Of a DNA stretch of 64,000 nt, positions 13,670 through 25,930 are shown one piece after another; the first letter of the stretch is position 1, and every line of letters starts with the position of its first letter. Below the pieces are notes generated by a model. That model saw only the letters and a list, made by a program, of their open reading frames with translations. It was not told the origin of the DNA and ran no database searches. A program made the position numbers and the translations under genes. The stretch is from Gymnogyps californianus. Taxonomy: Eukaryota; Chordata; Aves; Accipitriformes; Cathartidae. The stretch is from assembly GCF_018139145.2 (NCBI RefSeq), contig NC_059477.1, positions 17,719,522-17,783,521 of the forward strand. The letters are read 5' to 3'.

Positions 13670-14105
13670 GAATGGCATATTGAAAATCTGAAAAGGAGTC
13701 AGAGAAAACCTACCAAATGAATCAAGGCTTTTATAGTGAGAGGCTTAAGGAACTTCTTTGGTTTATCAAAGAGGAGGTTAAGAGCTGATCTGATCGCAGT
13801 GTATGAGTACCTACACATTCAGAAGGTATCTGAGATTAGAGTGACCTTTAATAGAGAAGCACAACTAGATTGAGTGGTTTATAATGGACATGGTAAGCAT
13901 TGCTTCCCCAGTGATGTAAATTAACTTCGTTGGAAATTTTTAAATCAAGCTGTTGAGGTTTCTTCCCAAAATTTAGGCTCTGGTTGACCACAAATTTTTG
14001 GACTTCATAATAGGAAGGGCTGAAACTCCCCAGTGAATGAAATTGTGTCATGAATTTTTCAGGAAATCAGACGTAATGGTTCCTTCTGGCCTAAAACAAA
14101 TCTGT
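13670..14105 (+). repeat. Old CR1-type LINE 3' end, sense
   Basis: The sequence follows the familiar order of old amniote CR1 3' ends: 'cctaccaaatg', 'aaggcttttatagtgagagg', 'gtttatcaaagagg', a GATC...GCAGT-TATGAGTACCTACA block, 'tttttaaatcaagctg', and a close with ATGGTTCCTTCTGGCC. The copy is eroded and lacks a clear 5' border, as expected for a 5'-truncated LINE. The call rests on recalled consensus order, not a search. Confidence 0.75.
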
Positions 14106-15654
14106 AAATTGCTGCAGACATCGCTTTCAGTATTCTGTGTGATTGTGAATACAAGCATAAAGAGAGAAGCATCCCCTTTTTCATTTTTCCATGCAAGCTG
14201 TACTTTAAAAGGGGAACGTGCAAAAGGGTAGCACACTAAGTGGCTCTGCCTTATGGCATAGGACTGCACATAAAAAAGTAGGGAAGGAAGCCTAACTGCT
14301 AGTGGCCAGAGACAGAAAATCAGTCTCCCAAGTCCAGGACTCCAGCCCTGCAACTCTGCTAACAGAAATAACATGGAATTTATGAAAATAAAATTAGCTG
14401 AACCTTCATCTCTAAAAAGAAAATGAGGAAGCTGAATTTATTATTATTTCACCTCTTTTAAGACATAAAAGGTTGTTCCCAGCTCTGGGTGCCCTTTTAG
14501 TTGTCTTGTACTGAAAATGAAGTAGAAGTGTAAACTCAAAAGGTGTGTCTTTTCCTTTTTTATTTTTCAAGTACTCACTGTTATTTCACAGCTCTTCATG
14601 GATAGCTGTAGTATCTGATATGTTAGCAAGTGAATTACAGCAAGATTTTTGTTATGTTTTAAAATGCCTCCAGGCTGATTTCACTGACTAGTAGTAGTGT
14701 GTGGAGATCACAGCTATCACAGCCACTGTTTTCCTTGGGGAAGCTGTAGCTTGCTGCCAAATTGATCAAGAGGGGGAGAGACAAACACAGTGAGAAGTTG
14801 CATTCAGACAGATTTGCCTTCAGAGTGCAATGTTGTTATTGTATTTGGTGAACCATGTGGAAGGGAAGGGAGATATTAGTCTCTGTGGTCTGAATTCTTT
14901 CTTAGTGGATGCTTATGTCTTTCTGCACTTGGGGAAAGACATCTACTCAGAATTTAAAAAAGAAAAAAAACGTAAAATCATGGACTCGTTGCAACCTGAG
15001 TGTGGTTGGGTTTGATTTCAATGAGATCCAGATTTCATGCTCTATGCAAATATGCTATGTGTAAGTACATTAAGGGAGTAGCTAAGCAGATCAGGACGAG
15101 AATGAAAGCTTAGAAATTAGGTCATTAGGTAGAAATGGCAAATGTAAATTAGTGCACTATCGCTAGTTCAGATGTGTAACCAGCAATTTAGCCCTGGATA
15201 CTAGGCAAGCACCAAAAGCTTCAACTCAGATAAGCATCTGGGTTTATCCAAACTTTTAAACTGGAGATTGCACCTGAGCAAAAACTAATACAAATATTCT
15301 GGATTTCCAACATCACAAAAAGCAACTTTTCTTGCAATGTAGTGTCACCTCATTTAAACAGAAGGCTTGGAAATGATACCTAACCTTTCTGTTTGTAGGA
15401 ACTTACCTCTTGACAGGATCAGTGCAATTTATTTCTGAGGCTCACAAATTGGTGTTTGTACTGTCTGCGATGTGTAAAGAGATCTTTTAAAATAACCAGA
15501 ACTTCAGTTTCACTGAAGGAGTTTTCCTGATGCACTTGCTCAATTTTTTTTCTCCTTCCTGTGCCTGCTGTGATGTCTCTTAGTAGTCTGGTTCGGTTCC
15601 CAGAAGGCACCAGAAGAATCTGTGGTACCAGGACATACAGCAGGGCAGGAAGAG

Positions 15655-16915
15655 TTTCTGGTAGCAAGATTTATAAGAGAATTCAAGGATGAAATTGTTG
15701 AATTACTGTCAATAATGTGTAACAGCTCATATAAAACTGCTTTTGTACCTGAGGACTGAAAAGTGGCAAATGTGATGCAAGTTTTTAAAACCTATTCCAT
15801 GGAGAATGTAAGCTTTTAGGTGGCATATTTTTGCCAGGCAAATTAATAGAAATCTCAATAAGAATAGTATAAGAGGACACCTCATACTGTGAACTGCCTA
15901 TAAAATGTCAACGTAATTCCTTTTTAAAGATAAATCTTTCTTTACACACCTGTTTCTGGGGGTCAAGAAACATGTGAATAAGGATGTTTTAATTGACATA
16001 TTTTGAATTACCAAAAGGGTTTTCACAAAACCGCTTGGCAAAGATTTTTAATAAAACTAAATTGGCATAACAGGATCCTGGCATGCCGAAAAGATACTTC
16101 CAAGGTAAGTGAGCTGAGGAAGTTTGCTAACAGTGAAGTTCTCCAAGGTAGTGAGGACAAAGGAAGACCAAAACATTGTGAAAGACCTTAATGAGACTGA
16201 GAAGCCAGACAATAAATGGTTGATGAAGTTCCATCTAGATAAATGTAAACTGATGCACATGCAAGGACAACTTCACAAAATTTCACATAGAAAGTAATGT
16301 GCTATGAATTGGCTGTTAACACTTGGGAGTGAGATCTCAGGTTTATAATAGTGATTCCATGAAAACATCAGCTCAGAGTTCAGTACTGAACCACCCTGAG
16401 TATTGTGTATGGTTCCTGTCCATGTCTTCAAAATATTTGATTGAATTTCTTAAATTGTGGTAGAATTGAGAAGGGCAGCAAGGATGCTCAAAGGAATGGA
16501 GTGGTTTCCATGCACAGAATGACTGAGCAACACAGAGATAACTTGGGATGTTGTATGGGTCTTATAAAATTGAGTTGCATGGAGCTACGTTTAAACAAAA
16601 AGAATTGTTTCTTGACACAGCAGATTGCAGGCACTGGAACTCAATGCAAAGACTGCAAACTTTTTGACATCAGTTCAAGGGGTGACTATGCAAGAGAAAG
16701 TCACTGGGATTTATCAAATACACAGAAAACACCTGGCTTTGGAAAATTTTTGGTGGAAAAATATGTGAACCTTGTGAAAATAGTTGGGGGAAATACAATG
16801 TATGTTTCTGCTGCTCCTGTTCTTCTCTTGGTAACTACATATGATTGTTTTGGGAGATAAAACGATAGGCTAGATGGAGCTTCAGTAGAGCTCAGCAGTT
16901 CTTCTGTGCTTTTGG
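15655..16915 (+). repeat. Decayed CR1 LINE, reverse-transcriptase part to 3' end
   Basis: This looks like a long sense fragment of an old CR1. Words near 15675-15790 match the RT region ('gaagactggaaa...gcaaatgt...tttttaaaa' order). The frame at 16003 onward (NYQKGFHKT) resembles the FSKAFD-type RT segment. The part at 16200-16260 resembles the 'aaatgtaaactgatgcac' segment, and 16395-16560 resembles the 'ctgagtattgtgt' and 'agggcagcaaggatg' segments. It ends near 16911 with GGCTAGATGGA...CAGTTCTTCTG, which is CR1-like. Stops and frameshifts are frequent, so it codes for nothing now. The inner borders are uncertain. Confidence 0.65.
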
Positions 16916-17238
16916 ATTGTCTGTTGCTACATTTGCATTTTTTAAGTGCTTTGAAAGTCAGTGTTGCCAGTCTCAGTAGTTGTAGAGTATTTCTCATGTT
17001 TGCATGTTCTGAAATCGGGAAATAGAAGAAGTAGTAGTAGATTACTGCTGAAACCTGTCCGAATTCTGTTAATCCTTGCTCACTTCGATAGTTTGGGTGG
17101 TTTTAAGGAGACTCCTTGCAAAAAGATAGTATCTTCAACTTTGTTGGAAAGACATTTTTAAATTCAACTTTTTATTAAACCAATTGAAATAGGAAAACAA
17201 GACTAAAAGGTTGTTAAAATTAGTTATGGCTAACAGAG

Positions 17239-17833
17239 TGTCATGGTTTAACCCCAGCCAGCAACTAAGCACCACGCAGCCGCTTGCTCACTCCTTGCCC
17301 CACCCCCACCCCGGTGGGATGGGGAGGAGAGTCGAATAAAAGTAAAACTTGTGGGTTGAGATAAGAACAGTTTAATAATTGAGATAAAATAAAATATAAT
17401 AATAGTAGTAATAATAATAATAATAATAGTAATGAAAAGGAATATAACAAAAAGAGAGAAATTAGACCCAGGAGAAGACAAGTGATGCACAGTGCAGTTG
17501 CTCACCACCCGCTGACTGATGCCCCAGCAGCGATCCGCCCCTCCCGGCCAACTCCCCTCAGTTTATATACTAAACATGACGTTCTATGGTATGGAATATC
17601 CCTTTGGCTAGTTCGGGTCAGCTGTCCTGGCTGTGCTCCCTCCCAGCTTCTTGCACACCTGCTTGCTGGCAGAGCATGGGAAACTGAAAAGTCCTTAACT
17701 TAGGATAAGCGCTACTTAGCAACAACTAAAACATCAGAGTGTTATCAACATTATTCTCACACTAAATCCAAACCACAGCACTGTACCAGCTACTAAAAAG
17801 AAAGTTAACTCTGTCCCAGCCGAAACCAGGACA
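17239..17833 (-). mobile_element. Solo LTR, avian ERV family, copy 2, with TSD
   Basis: A 595-bp element begins TGTCATGGTTTAACCCCAGCC and ends GAAACCAGGACA. It is flanked on both sides by the same five bases, CAGAG (17234-17238 and 17834-17838), a 5-bp target-site duplication that proves insertion and fixes both ends. On the minus strand a TATA box near 17560-17568 precedes a trinucleotide (ATT)n tract and an ATTAAA word at 17371-17376, the expected U3-R-U5 order. No internal viral sequence is left. Confidence 0.95.
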
Positions 17834-19767
17834 CAGAGCACTGTGAATTGCTTTATTAATTCCTCCTGTAGTATAAACAGCGTAGTGCAGATTTTTATTT
17901 GCATTTGTGGTAGCTGTTAGCTTCTGTTACTATTTTGTTTTCTAGAACTGTTTTTTAAGTACTGGTGCTCCCCACTGGGCAAAGTGTGCTGCGTCATTTC
18001 CTAATATATACCTCAACAAATTACTCTCCCCCTCTTTCCTACTCCCTCCCTCCTTCCCTGCAATGAAGAGGATAATTTGTGTAGTGATCTGAGATCAGTT
18101 TACCCTGCAGCATTAATCTTCTAACAGAGAGATACTATTTTATTTTTCCAGCATGCTGTAATCCACCCCAGTTTGTGATATATTTAAAACCTATTAATTG
18201 TTAATGTTGTACTTCTTGAATTCTAATCATGAGCAGACTACATGTGGGGCTCCAGTTTGGGAAGGATCATTAACCGTTCCCATGGGGATCCCGAGTGGTA
18301 CTTTCTGGAGGCAGCGTGAGCTGTATTATTTGTGTAGGTCTTGTCCTTGTGCTGCTACATCTGTTTGAAACTGGGACTTTATGCATAGTCTGCATTGTAT
18401 GGTTTTGAACTGCATTGCCTAACGCTAGCGCTGTGGATTGTTATCTGGAATGTACAGAGGAATCGTTGATCACTGCTTCTTTTTCCCTTTTTATTTTTTT
18501 AAACGGGACTGCAGACGCTAGTGGGGTTTTTTTGCTATTTCTTTTCACCAATCTCAGACACTTCAAATGGTTGAGGTACTTTTCAGCATTACTCTTTTGT
18601 TCTAGATTACCTGATCTAACAATTAGTAGTTAAGTTGAAAAGCAAAACATATCTTCCATTTAAGAAAAAAATAAAGAACAACAACTATTCCCTAATGATA
18701 CAACAATCTTTTAATATATATTATAAATGTAATGATATATATTGACTGGCATATCTATTATAAAATGGATGCTCAAAAAACTTTTAATCTGCATGTGTAA
18801 TTGTGATATATTACGCAGGGTGATGCAATAAATGGTACAAGTCAGAAACAGAATTTTTTTAGTTATATTTTAAACTTTTAAACTTTGAACTGTCAGTATA
18901 TTCTAGAAACAGAGGAAACAGGCAATAAGGATATGTATTTTAGTTTGTTTTAGACTTTATCACATTCATTGTAACAACACTGTGTCATTTAATAATTCAG
19001 TAGTTCATTCTAGATGAGATTTTTACTTTTATAATTGTCTTAATATGGTACCCCTGTGGCAATGAAATACAGTATTTAATGGCAAAAGCTGATAAAAATT
19101 ATATCATCTCTCCAGAAAATTTGTTAGCAATGACATTCACAAAACCATGCATTTTGTTTAAAAGGAATGTAGCAAGAAACCTATGTAGCTGTGGTCCAAA
19201 AAAATTGTTAAGTAAGTGTTTAATGTTAGGTAATAGATTATCGGAGAATGTCTTCTTAGGCAGATACGATGCAATATGTTTTTCTTGAATTTGTGTATTT
19301 GTGTGTGTGCATATATGTGAAGAAAATCCTCATTAGTGCAGGCTTCTCTGGAAGCTTAAATGTGTACTAAGGGAAAATTACAGTCTTTATCCTCAGGTTT
19401 AGAAAGTCTGGAAGTAGCTAATTTATTGTTATAATTCTTTAACTAATGAATCAGCAACTTTTCTCTTTTCCTTTCGTAAGTCAGCTTAGTATCAAATGTG
19501 TGATGTGTACCACCCAAGATTAAACAGCCAGGTTTGGTTTCTTCAAATAGTACTGTAAAGAAAAAAACCCATCACTGTGACTGCAAAGCAAGCTTCACAA
19601 AAATATAACTTTGTAACAGATTGAACTATTTTCTCCTGAGCTGATTTAAAAGCAAGGTTGGAAAATGAGCACTTATCTTTTCTTGTAGACTGCCATTTTT
19701 TGCCCTCTCCTCTTCAAAATCCATTCCTCATCTTAAATAAGGATGGAGGACCACACGTGCACAGATG

Positions 19768-19858
19768 CTTATAGGATAATCCAGGTTGAAAGGGACCTCA
19801 GAGGTCATCTGGTCCAACCTCGTGCTCAGAGCAGGATCAGCTGTGAGATCAGACCGGA
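19768..19858 (-). repeat. CR1 LINE 3' fragment, antisense
   Basis: The plus strand reads ATAGGATAATCCAGGTTGAA, then AGGGACCTCAGAGGTCATCT and GGTCCAACCTC...GCTCAGAGCAGG. This is the antisense of the avian CR1 3' end (GGTTGGAC...GATGACCTCTGAGGTCCCTTCCAACC). The 3' tail repeats of CR1 should be at the 19768 end. It is short and 5'-truncated, as is typical of CR1. Confidence 0.88.
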
Positions 19859-20872
19859 TATTCTGTTTTATTTGAATTAGAAAAATATGTTTGAATCTTT
19901 TTGAGTCAGGAAATTAATTTTGTATCCATGCCACATCAGGAAAAACGAAATATTATGCTTAATTGAGGCCTCGACACAGTAACAGTTAGAAACTCTGGGT
20001 CCTTAACATCCAGTGCCATTCCTCAGCTCCTGCAGTGTTAACAAGAGAGGTCTCTGTGATCTTCAGGATATTCTAAACTGGTGACCAACAGGAGTCCTGG
20101 TATTTAGCAAAGATGTAATCGCTTCCCAGTTCCTGAAAATGTTCAGTCCAATTTAGGATTAATATATTCAGTGCTTCACTTATCTCACATTTTTCACAGT
20201 GTTAAAATGTTTTCTGAAGTGTGGTAGCTTCAGTACCCTTTCCTGGTGCAAACACTCCCTGGGTGCTCCTCTGAACTTCAGCCTTCCCATGGGCTCTGTC
20301 ACTCATCAGTTCTGCATGGAAAAGTTTGGGGATTGCGACCTTTTTTCCCAGCAAGTGGTGTTTCTAACGGAGCCTGCAAAGGACCTCCTCTCACAAAGAG
20401 GTCTTCAGGAGAGAATATTTTCCAAATAAGTGCTAATATCTATCGCTGAACAGAAAAACAAGGAGAGATAAGTGACAGTGATTTTGTTGGGGGGTAAAAG
20501 TGGTTTCTCGTAATGTGTCTGTTGGATCAGCAGGTGATAGGGGAAGGCTTTCAGGGGGCTCTTTGCAATTCAGACATGATAGTGGGGCCCTGCAGCATGG
20601 AGGATGTGCAGGGTTGGGGGAGGAACTATTTAGTAGCCTGGGGATGGCAGCAACAATGGACCTGCCTTTTCTTCATAAGCTCTGGCATGCTACCAATTCC
20701 CTAACCTGTGTTAAATCTAATTATTATGAGGGCTGAAATTTTATTTCCTACTGTTTATCTCAAAAAAGTAAAGAAAAGAAAAAGCTTCCAGCAGAAAGTG
20801 TAATTTTTTATTTTTCTTCTGTACTGTAAATTGCCCTGAAAAGTTGTAAATTAATTATTGTTTGTTCTCCAG

Positions 20873-20983
20873 ATGGATCCTGTGCAAAAAGCAGTCATCA
20901 ACCATACATTTGGAGTGTCCATTCCCCCAAAGAAGAAACAAGTCATTTCCTGTAATGTCTGCCAGCTTCGCTTTAACTCTGAT
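20873..20983 (+). CDS. ZNF385B: ZNF385B exon, first half of zinc finger 2
   Basis: A 111-nt, phase 0-0 exon of 37 codons (residues 44-80 counted from the first whole codon in the window). It begins exactly with [23 protein letters not shown], then [17 protein letters not shown]. It supplies the Cys pair (CNVC) of the second matrin/JAZ finger; the His pair is in the next exon. The [14 protein letters not shown] stretch is the paralogue-B version of a segment conserved across the ZNF385 family. Acceptor TTCTCCAG ends at 20872; donor GTGAGT starts at 20984. Because it opens on an in-frame ATG, it could serve as the translation start of a short isoform if joined to a non-coding first exon. Confidence 0.97.
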
Positions 20984-23789
20984 GTGAGTATTGGCTATTT
21001 TCATTCCTTTTTTTTTCTTTTTTTTTTTGGTACATTAGGTGTAATTAATCTAAACCTCTTTTTCCCAATCATTCCAGTTCTGCCTGCATTCTGCTCAGCC
21101 TATATTTTGTCCACTCAGAGGTGGAAGTCCATAGAGGTACATTGCTCTTTGATTTTCTTGAATGGGTCTGGCACGATATCCAGTGCCACATCCATTGACG
21201 ATATCCCATTTGACAGTCCAGTAACCTTCAAGAGGTACTGCAAAAAGAAATAGTTTAAAAAAAAAAAAAAAGAGGGGGAGCAGACAGAAAAGCTTCCCTG
21301 TGAGTTCTCCATGTCATACCTGCTCTTCTTCCAGAAGAAATATCTTTTTTCTGTTCCTACATTCTTGCTGATATTGTCTTCTGATTTCTTGATAAAGTCA
21401 CTCTTCCAGTAACTTTCATTTGTAATAAATATGAACATTTACTTCTAGCTGTCTTTTTGAGTATGATAAAGTTCAAGGAAACTGTTTCCTGAGGTGTAAT
21501 TAAAAAAGAAAAGCATTACAAAAGAGTACATTGACTGATATGTTTAAAAAATATATCCAATTAAAATTTTTCCTGAGTAGCTTGAAAATTAAAGAAATTC
21601 AGGAAAACTATGTCTAAGAAAATTATGACCTGCAGCACTTTAAAAATATGTATTTATTCTTGGAGTCTACTTACTAATGTCATTAAGCTAATAAAAAAAC
21701 CCCAAAATTCTCCGATTTTTTGTTGATCTCAAGTGTAAGAACAAATCCTTAAGTGATGTGTTAATATTATATATTTTGCTGTTATAATTTCAGTCTAAGA
21801 AATAGTTTGCAGACACCTCCTCAAAGCCTTCGAGTACTTGGTGCTCCTAGGGATTCGCAATAAAGCACCCATACCTATTACTCTGATTTTCTCTGCCTCT
21901 ACCATTCCACTTTGAAAAGCATCTTGTAAAGTGGTTTCCCAGTTTGGCTTTCTTGTCTAGGCTGGTAAGGATTTTGAAGCAGTGCTATCTTACCTTCAAA
22001 TTGATTTCTAAATCTGTCATCTTTTGACAAGCTTATTAAACTTTCTTTGAAGTGGCAATATCTACTTAGTTAACTGATTTCAAAACTCGTTATTTAACAT
22101 TTAGTTCACTTGTCTTTCCTCTTTAAGGTTAAGATTTAAGGTCAAAAAAATCTTTCTGCTTTGATACTTGGTCCAGATACCTACTTTTAGTGATTAAACC
22201 CAGGAACCAATAAAGCTTTTAAAAATTTCCCTGGGCTCCATGGATCTGAATCTTGCTTCTGAGCTGGACCTTACTTCATCACCAGGGAGGCAGCTCAGCC
22301 TGTTCCTGCTCTTCACTCTCCTCCTGAGGTCAAGGTCCCTCTGATGATGGGTCCTGTCCCTAGAGGAGTCGCTCACTTTGTCGGCACTGACATGCAGGTG
22401 GACAAACAGCATTTCAGGCAGACGAATTGAATCACAACTTAGTGGCTCAAAATAAAAAAAGAGCTGAAATATTATATAGTTTTGTACATGTGCCAACCAC
22501 GCAATTTTTTCTATATAGACTTACTCACAAAGTAGAACAAAAAGTGCATATCGTATTCTGCTTGCAGTACTGGCATCACAAAACCATGGCAGATTATAGC
22601 CTTGTTTCTTCTTCTGGGGCGGATGTATTCATATGGTGTCGTGCTCCTTTCTTTCTAAATGTGATCAATATGCTCAGTTCTAGTTACTAGAAAATATCAT
22701 CATCCTTTTGTAATGGATGGTTGTAAGAAAAGATGAAGCATCATGACTGTGCCACTGTTAGTGATAAAATGCAGTTCCTTACTTTCTACAGCAGTTTGCT
22801 TTACCGGGACATTCACAAACAACGTGGAAATTTGATTTTAGAATGCACTGAGATTCTGGTAGTGTTATTAATAGCAAAAAATACTTACATATAAATTTAA
22901 GTTTCACAAATATTTCATAACCACAAACAGGAATATTTGGAGAAGGAGTTTTGATAGTATAGCACTTCTATTTTAAAAGCTATCTAGCCTTTCATTGGAT
23001 TATTCAGGTTCTCCTGGGAACCTTACATAAGATTTTAAATCTTTCCTCCAGGTTCAGTCTTTTGACCTTAAAAGTTATTTATCTGAGTGTGTTGCCTTTT
23101 TTTTTTCCTGAGTGAGATCTTATTTTATTCAGATATTATTCTCACCACCACCCCTGCCGTAATCTGCATTGTTATATTTTCACTGAGGTAATGCTAATGG
23201 CCTTTCAACTAAGCACTGCAGACTCTTTATAGTTCTTTCTTAGCTTGTTAAAAGCTCCTTCACAGAAATAAAAATCTGGACTCTTTGCTTGTATTTTTCT
23301 TTCTGGTCCCTTTATAATGTGAAATTATGCTTGGGGGTTGGAATGGTCTTTACAATCCATCCTGTGTTTGCGGATTGGGGAAAAGGGAGGCAGATATTTG
23401 TGAAACTTGTAACTGTTGAATCTTTCAGTGAATCAGTTCCACCATGTAACATTGCAAGAATGTATTGAGAGCCTTTTGGGTGGCATCACACTGTCATAAC
23501 CTGCATTAAAACCTTGAGCATAGCACATTGCAGAATGAGATTTGTAGTACAGCCACTTCACACTTGCAGTTTCTTCTAGCTCTACAAGGCTGACATGCTT
23601 CTTGTAGTTGCTTTGTTCCTTTGAACTTTCTTTGACCTAAATTATGCAAGCAAATGAAATAAAAATGACAGAAGTAAACTATTAAGTAGTTTTCTTAATT
23701 TTGTTTTCCTAAATGAATTTCAGTTGCATGGTGTTTTGAAGATCCTGACCTGAGTTTAGCAGTGCTTTATCTATTGCATGAGTAACATA

Positions 23790-23878
23790 CGGACCAGTGG
23801 ATATTCATCTGTGAGAAAAAGAAAATTGCTTTCCTTGCCTGCAATCTTTTCCTCACACTGTGGATACCCACTGGTCTG
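23790..23878 (+). other. Pre-miRNA-like hairpin (candidate)
   Basis: Imperfect inverted repeat. I paired 23792-23800 with 23868-23876 (nine perfect pairs), 23802-23808 with 23860-23866 (including two G-T pairs), 23810-23815 with 23852-23857, 23817-23821 with 23846-23850, and 23825-23829 with 23841-23845. The terminal loop is 11 nt (23830-23840), with a 3-nt bulge at 23822-23824. That gives about 34 pairs over 89 nt, the size and shape of a microRNA precursor, inside an intron of the host gene on the same strand. I do not recognise a known miRNA. A small MITE fossil would look similar. Confidence 0.4.
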
Positions 23879-25930
23879 GATCAATAGACCAAAAAATTCA
23901 GACTAGACAATTTATAGTCGTCAAACCTCCCACTAAATTAATACAAAATTGCAAAGGTTTCAGTTTTCTTCTGCTGGTGTGTCTGCAGGTTTAGCTTTGG
24001 TGAGGGTGTTCTGGCATCAGATTCAGAGGCAGGGATCTGCAGCTAGCTGCAGGAAGAGAAAGTCTGATATCAAGGGATGGAAGGAAATTTTAAAATAGGT
24101 TGTCTCCAATGTGGGAGTAAACATATCTAATGTTGAAGTGATGCCTTCTGTATTTTGAAAACTAAAAATCGCTAGGATGATGCTATTTTTCTTCTACCAT
24201 ATTATAATTTGAACAGAGTGTTTCCTAACTGAATTCTTCAGGATATCCCAGTATCCTGTACTTTTAAAACAATTTTTAAAAGTACAACATGAAGAAAACA
24301 TTTGCGTGCAAACCAAATTTGGTCTAGTTTTAGCCTGATCTGTTTGTCCTCTCCAAAAAAGAAATGATGGGTTTTGACTCATGCTCATAGACATTTACCA
24401 TCACACTCTAGCTGTCCTTTTCTAGAATTCATTAGCTGCAGTTTGGTCCATTTGGAAGTTGTGTTTTTCTGCTAATAAATTCTGGCACAAACAGTTTGAG
24501 CACCCCTTCCAAGCTCTGTCAACTCCAGGAGAAACTGTAGTACAGAAGAGATGATCCAAAGTCTTGAGAAACACAAAAATAAAATGCCATCTCTGTGAAG
24601 TAACACCAAACTAAAGTTGTTTTAATAGCCTGAACTTTGATGTCCTTGAATGGGAATTTTATCTGTAATAGTAGTATTGACCTGACAACAGTGATAACTG
24701 AGGTTGCTTCAACAATGTTTTTCACATAATCTAGTTAAGATGCTCTAGCCGGTACTTAGAGTGGGATTGGGTGCCTAAACCTAAGTGTCTTGTCGTTTGA
24801 GTAACTGAGGTATCTGGGACATCCATACCCGGCTGGTAGATCTGACAGAGGACCTGCGGTTGGAGGTCAGGCAGGACACCTGAGGACATCCCAAATTATA
24901 TTGGATGCCTGTTTCTAGAACTGAATCCCCACTCATTAGGTTTGCCTTCTATATTCTTTTTCCTTTCTTTTCTTCTTTTTTTTTCTTGTTTTTGAAGGGG
25001 GGGAAAGCAGGGTTTAGTGAGGAGAAAAAGCATTAAAAGAAATAGGAGAAAGTTAATTGACCTCAAGATTATGATACCAGAAAACTGGAAAGTTAGTAGA
25101 GCTCTCAACAATTCAAAGGAAGTGAAATGGCAAAAAAAGTGAGGAGGGAACAGAGAAAGGGCTTTTTCCTAAACTAATTTTTAATGATGGTAGATACTAG
25201 GAGTCAACTGCTGTTGAATTAAGTAGGAAATCTCAATTTAGGAAGGATAGTGTTATGAGGATTGGTAGTTGATGAGATTGATTAGTCAGAATAGTCAATG
25301 AGATACTTCTTCCAGCCTGCTTAAACTTTGTTCTGTTATGCAGAGGAACATACTTTCTTTGGAAAACTGTTTAAAAAAAAAAAAAAGGCAACACCATCCA
25401 TTAATAGTTACAGTTGGATTTGCTCCAGTATATTAGAATAAACACAGGTGTTTCCATCTTTGCATCAAAATATCTGTTAACACCATTTTATCATTTAATT
25501 TCTACATGATGATGAAACAGTATGTGTTCCAGTGCACCAATGACTAGTGTGTCAGTAAAGTTCAAGCTACAGTCTTGTGTTATAATCCAGCTCAGAAAAA
25601 ATAAGAAATATCTCGGTTATGTTTACTACCACCAGAGACCATGCAGCAGAAGAGGAAGAATCCTCTTCACGGAACAGATTGTGATAGTGACTCATATTTT
25701 ACGCTTGCTTAAAGGCCACCAGAGCAAGGGACATAACTGTGTTCCACCAAGAGGAAGCAAGACATGCTGAGAAAGATCTAGCTTAGCCTTTGAAAAAAAA
25801 TATTTTTTTTCCTTTTAAGAATTCTGGGATTCCTTCCAAACCCATGGTATATCTATGAGGACTATAGATAAGCTTTGCTAAATAAGTTTTCATATTAATT
25901 ACATAGGTCTGGCTTGTTGATATTAATTAT

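Larger units (their letters stand above)
4213..20872 (+). other. ZNF385B: ZNF385B intron, 16.7 kb
   Basis: Intron between the PNFNT exon and the MDPVQK exon, with donor GTAAGT at 4213 and acceptor TTCTCCAG ending at 20872. Its contents are two solo LTRs (6501-7111 and 17239-17833), CR1 relics near 5.9, 13.7, 15.7-16.9 and 19.8 kb, a MIR relic near 12.1 kb and a C-rich homopolymer near 13.1 kb. The remaining stretches (4.2-5.8, 7.1-12.1, 12.2-13.0, 14.1-15.6, 17.8-19.7 and 19.9-20.8 kb) are AT-rich and hold nothing I can assign. The short open frames there show no recognisable domain. Confidence 0.9.

Noticed and set aside
15586..15600. B-box-like word GGTTCGGTTCCC suggesting a tRNA
   Set aside because: No A box at the right distance and no cloverleaf can be drawn around it.
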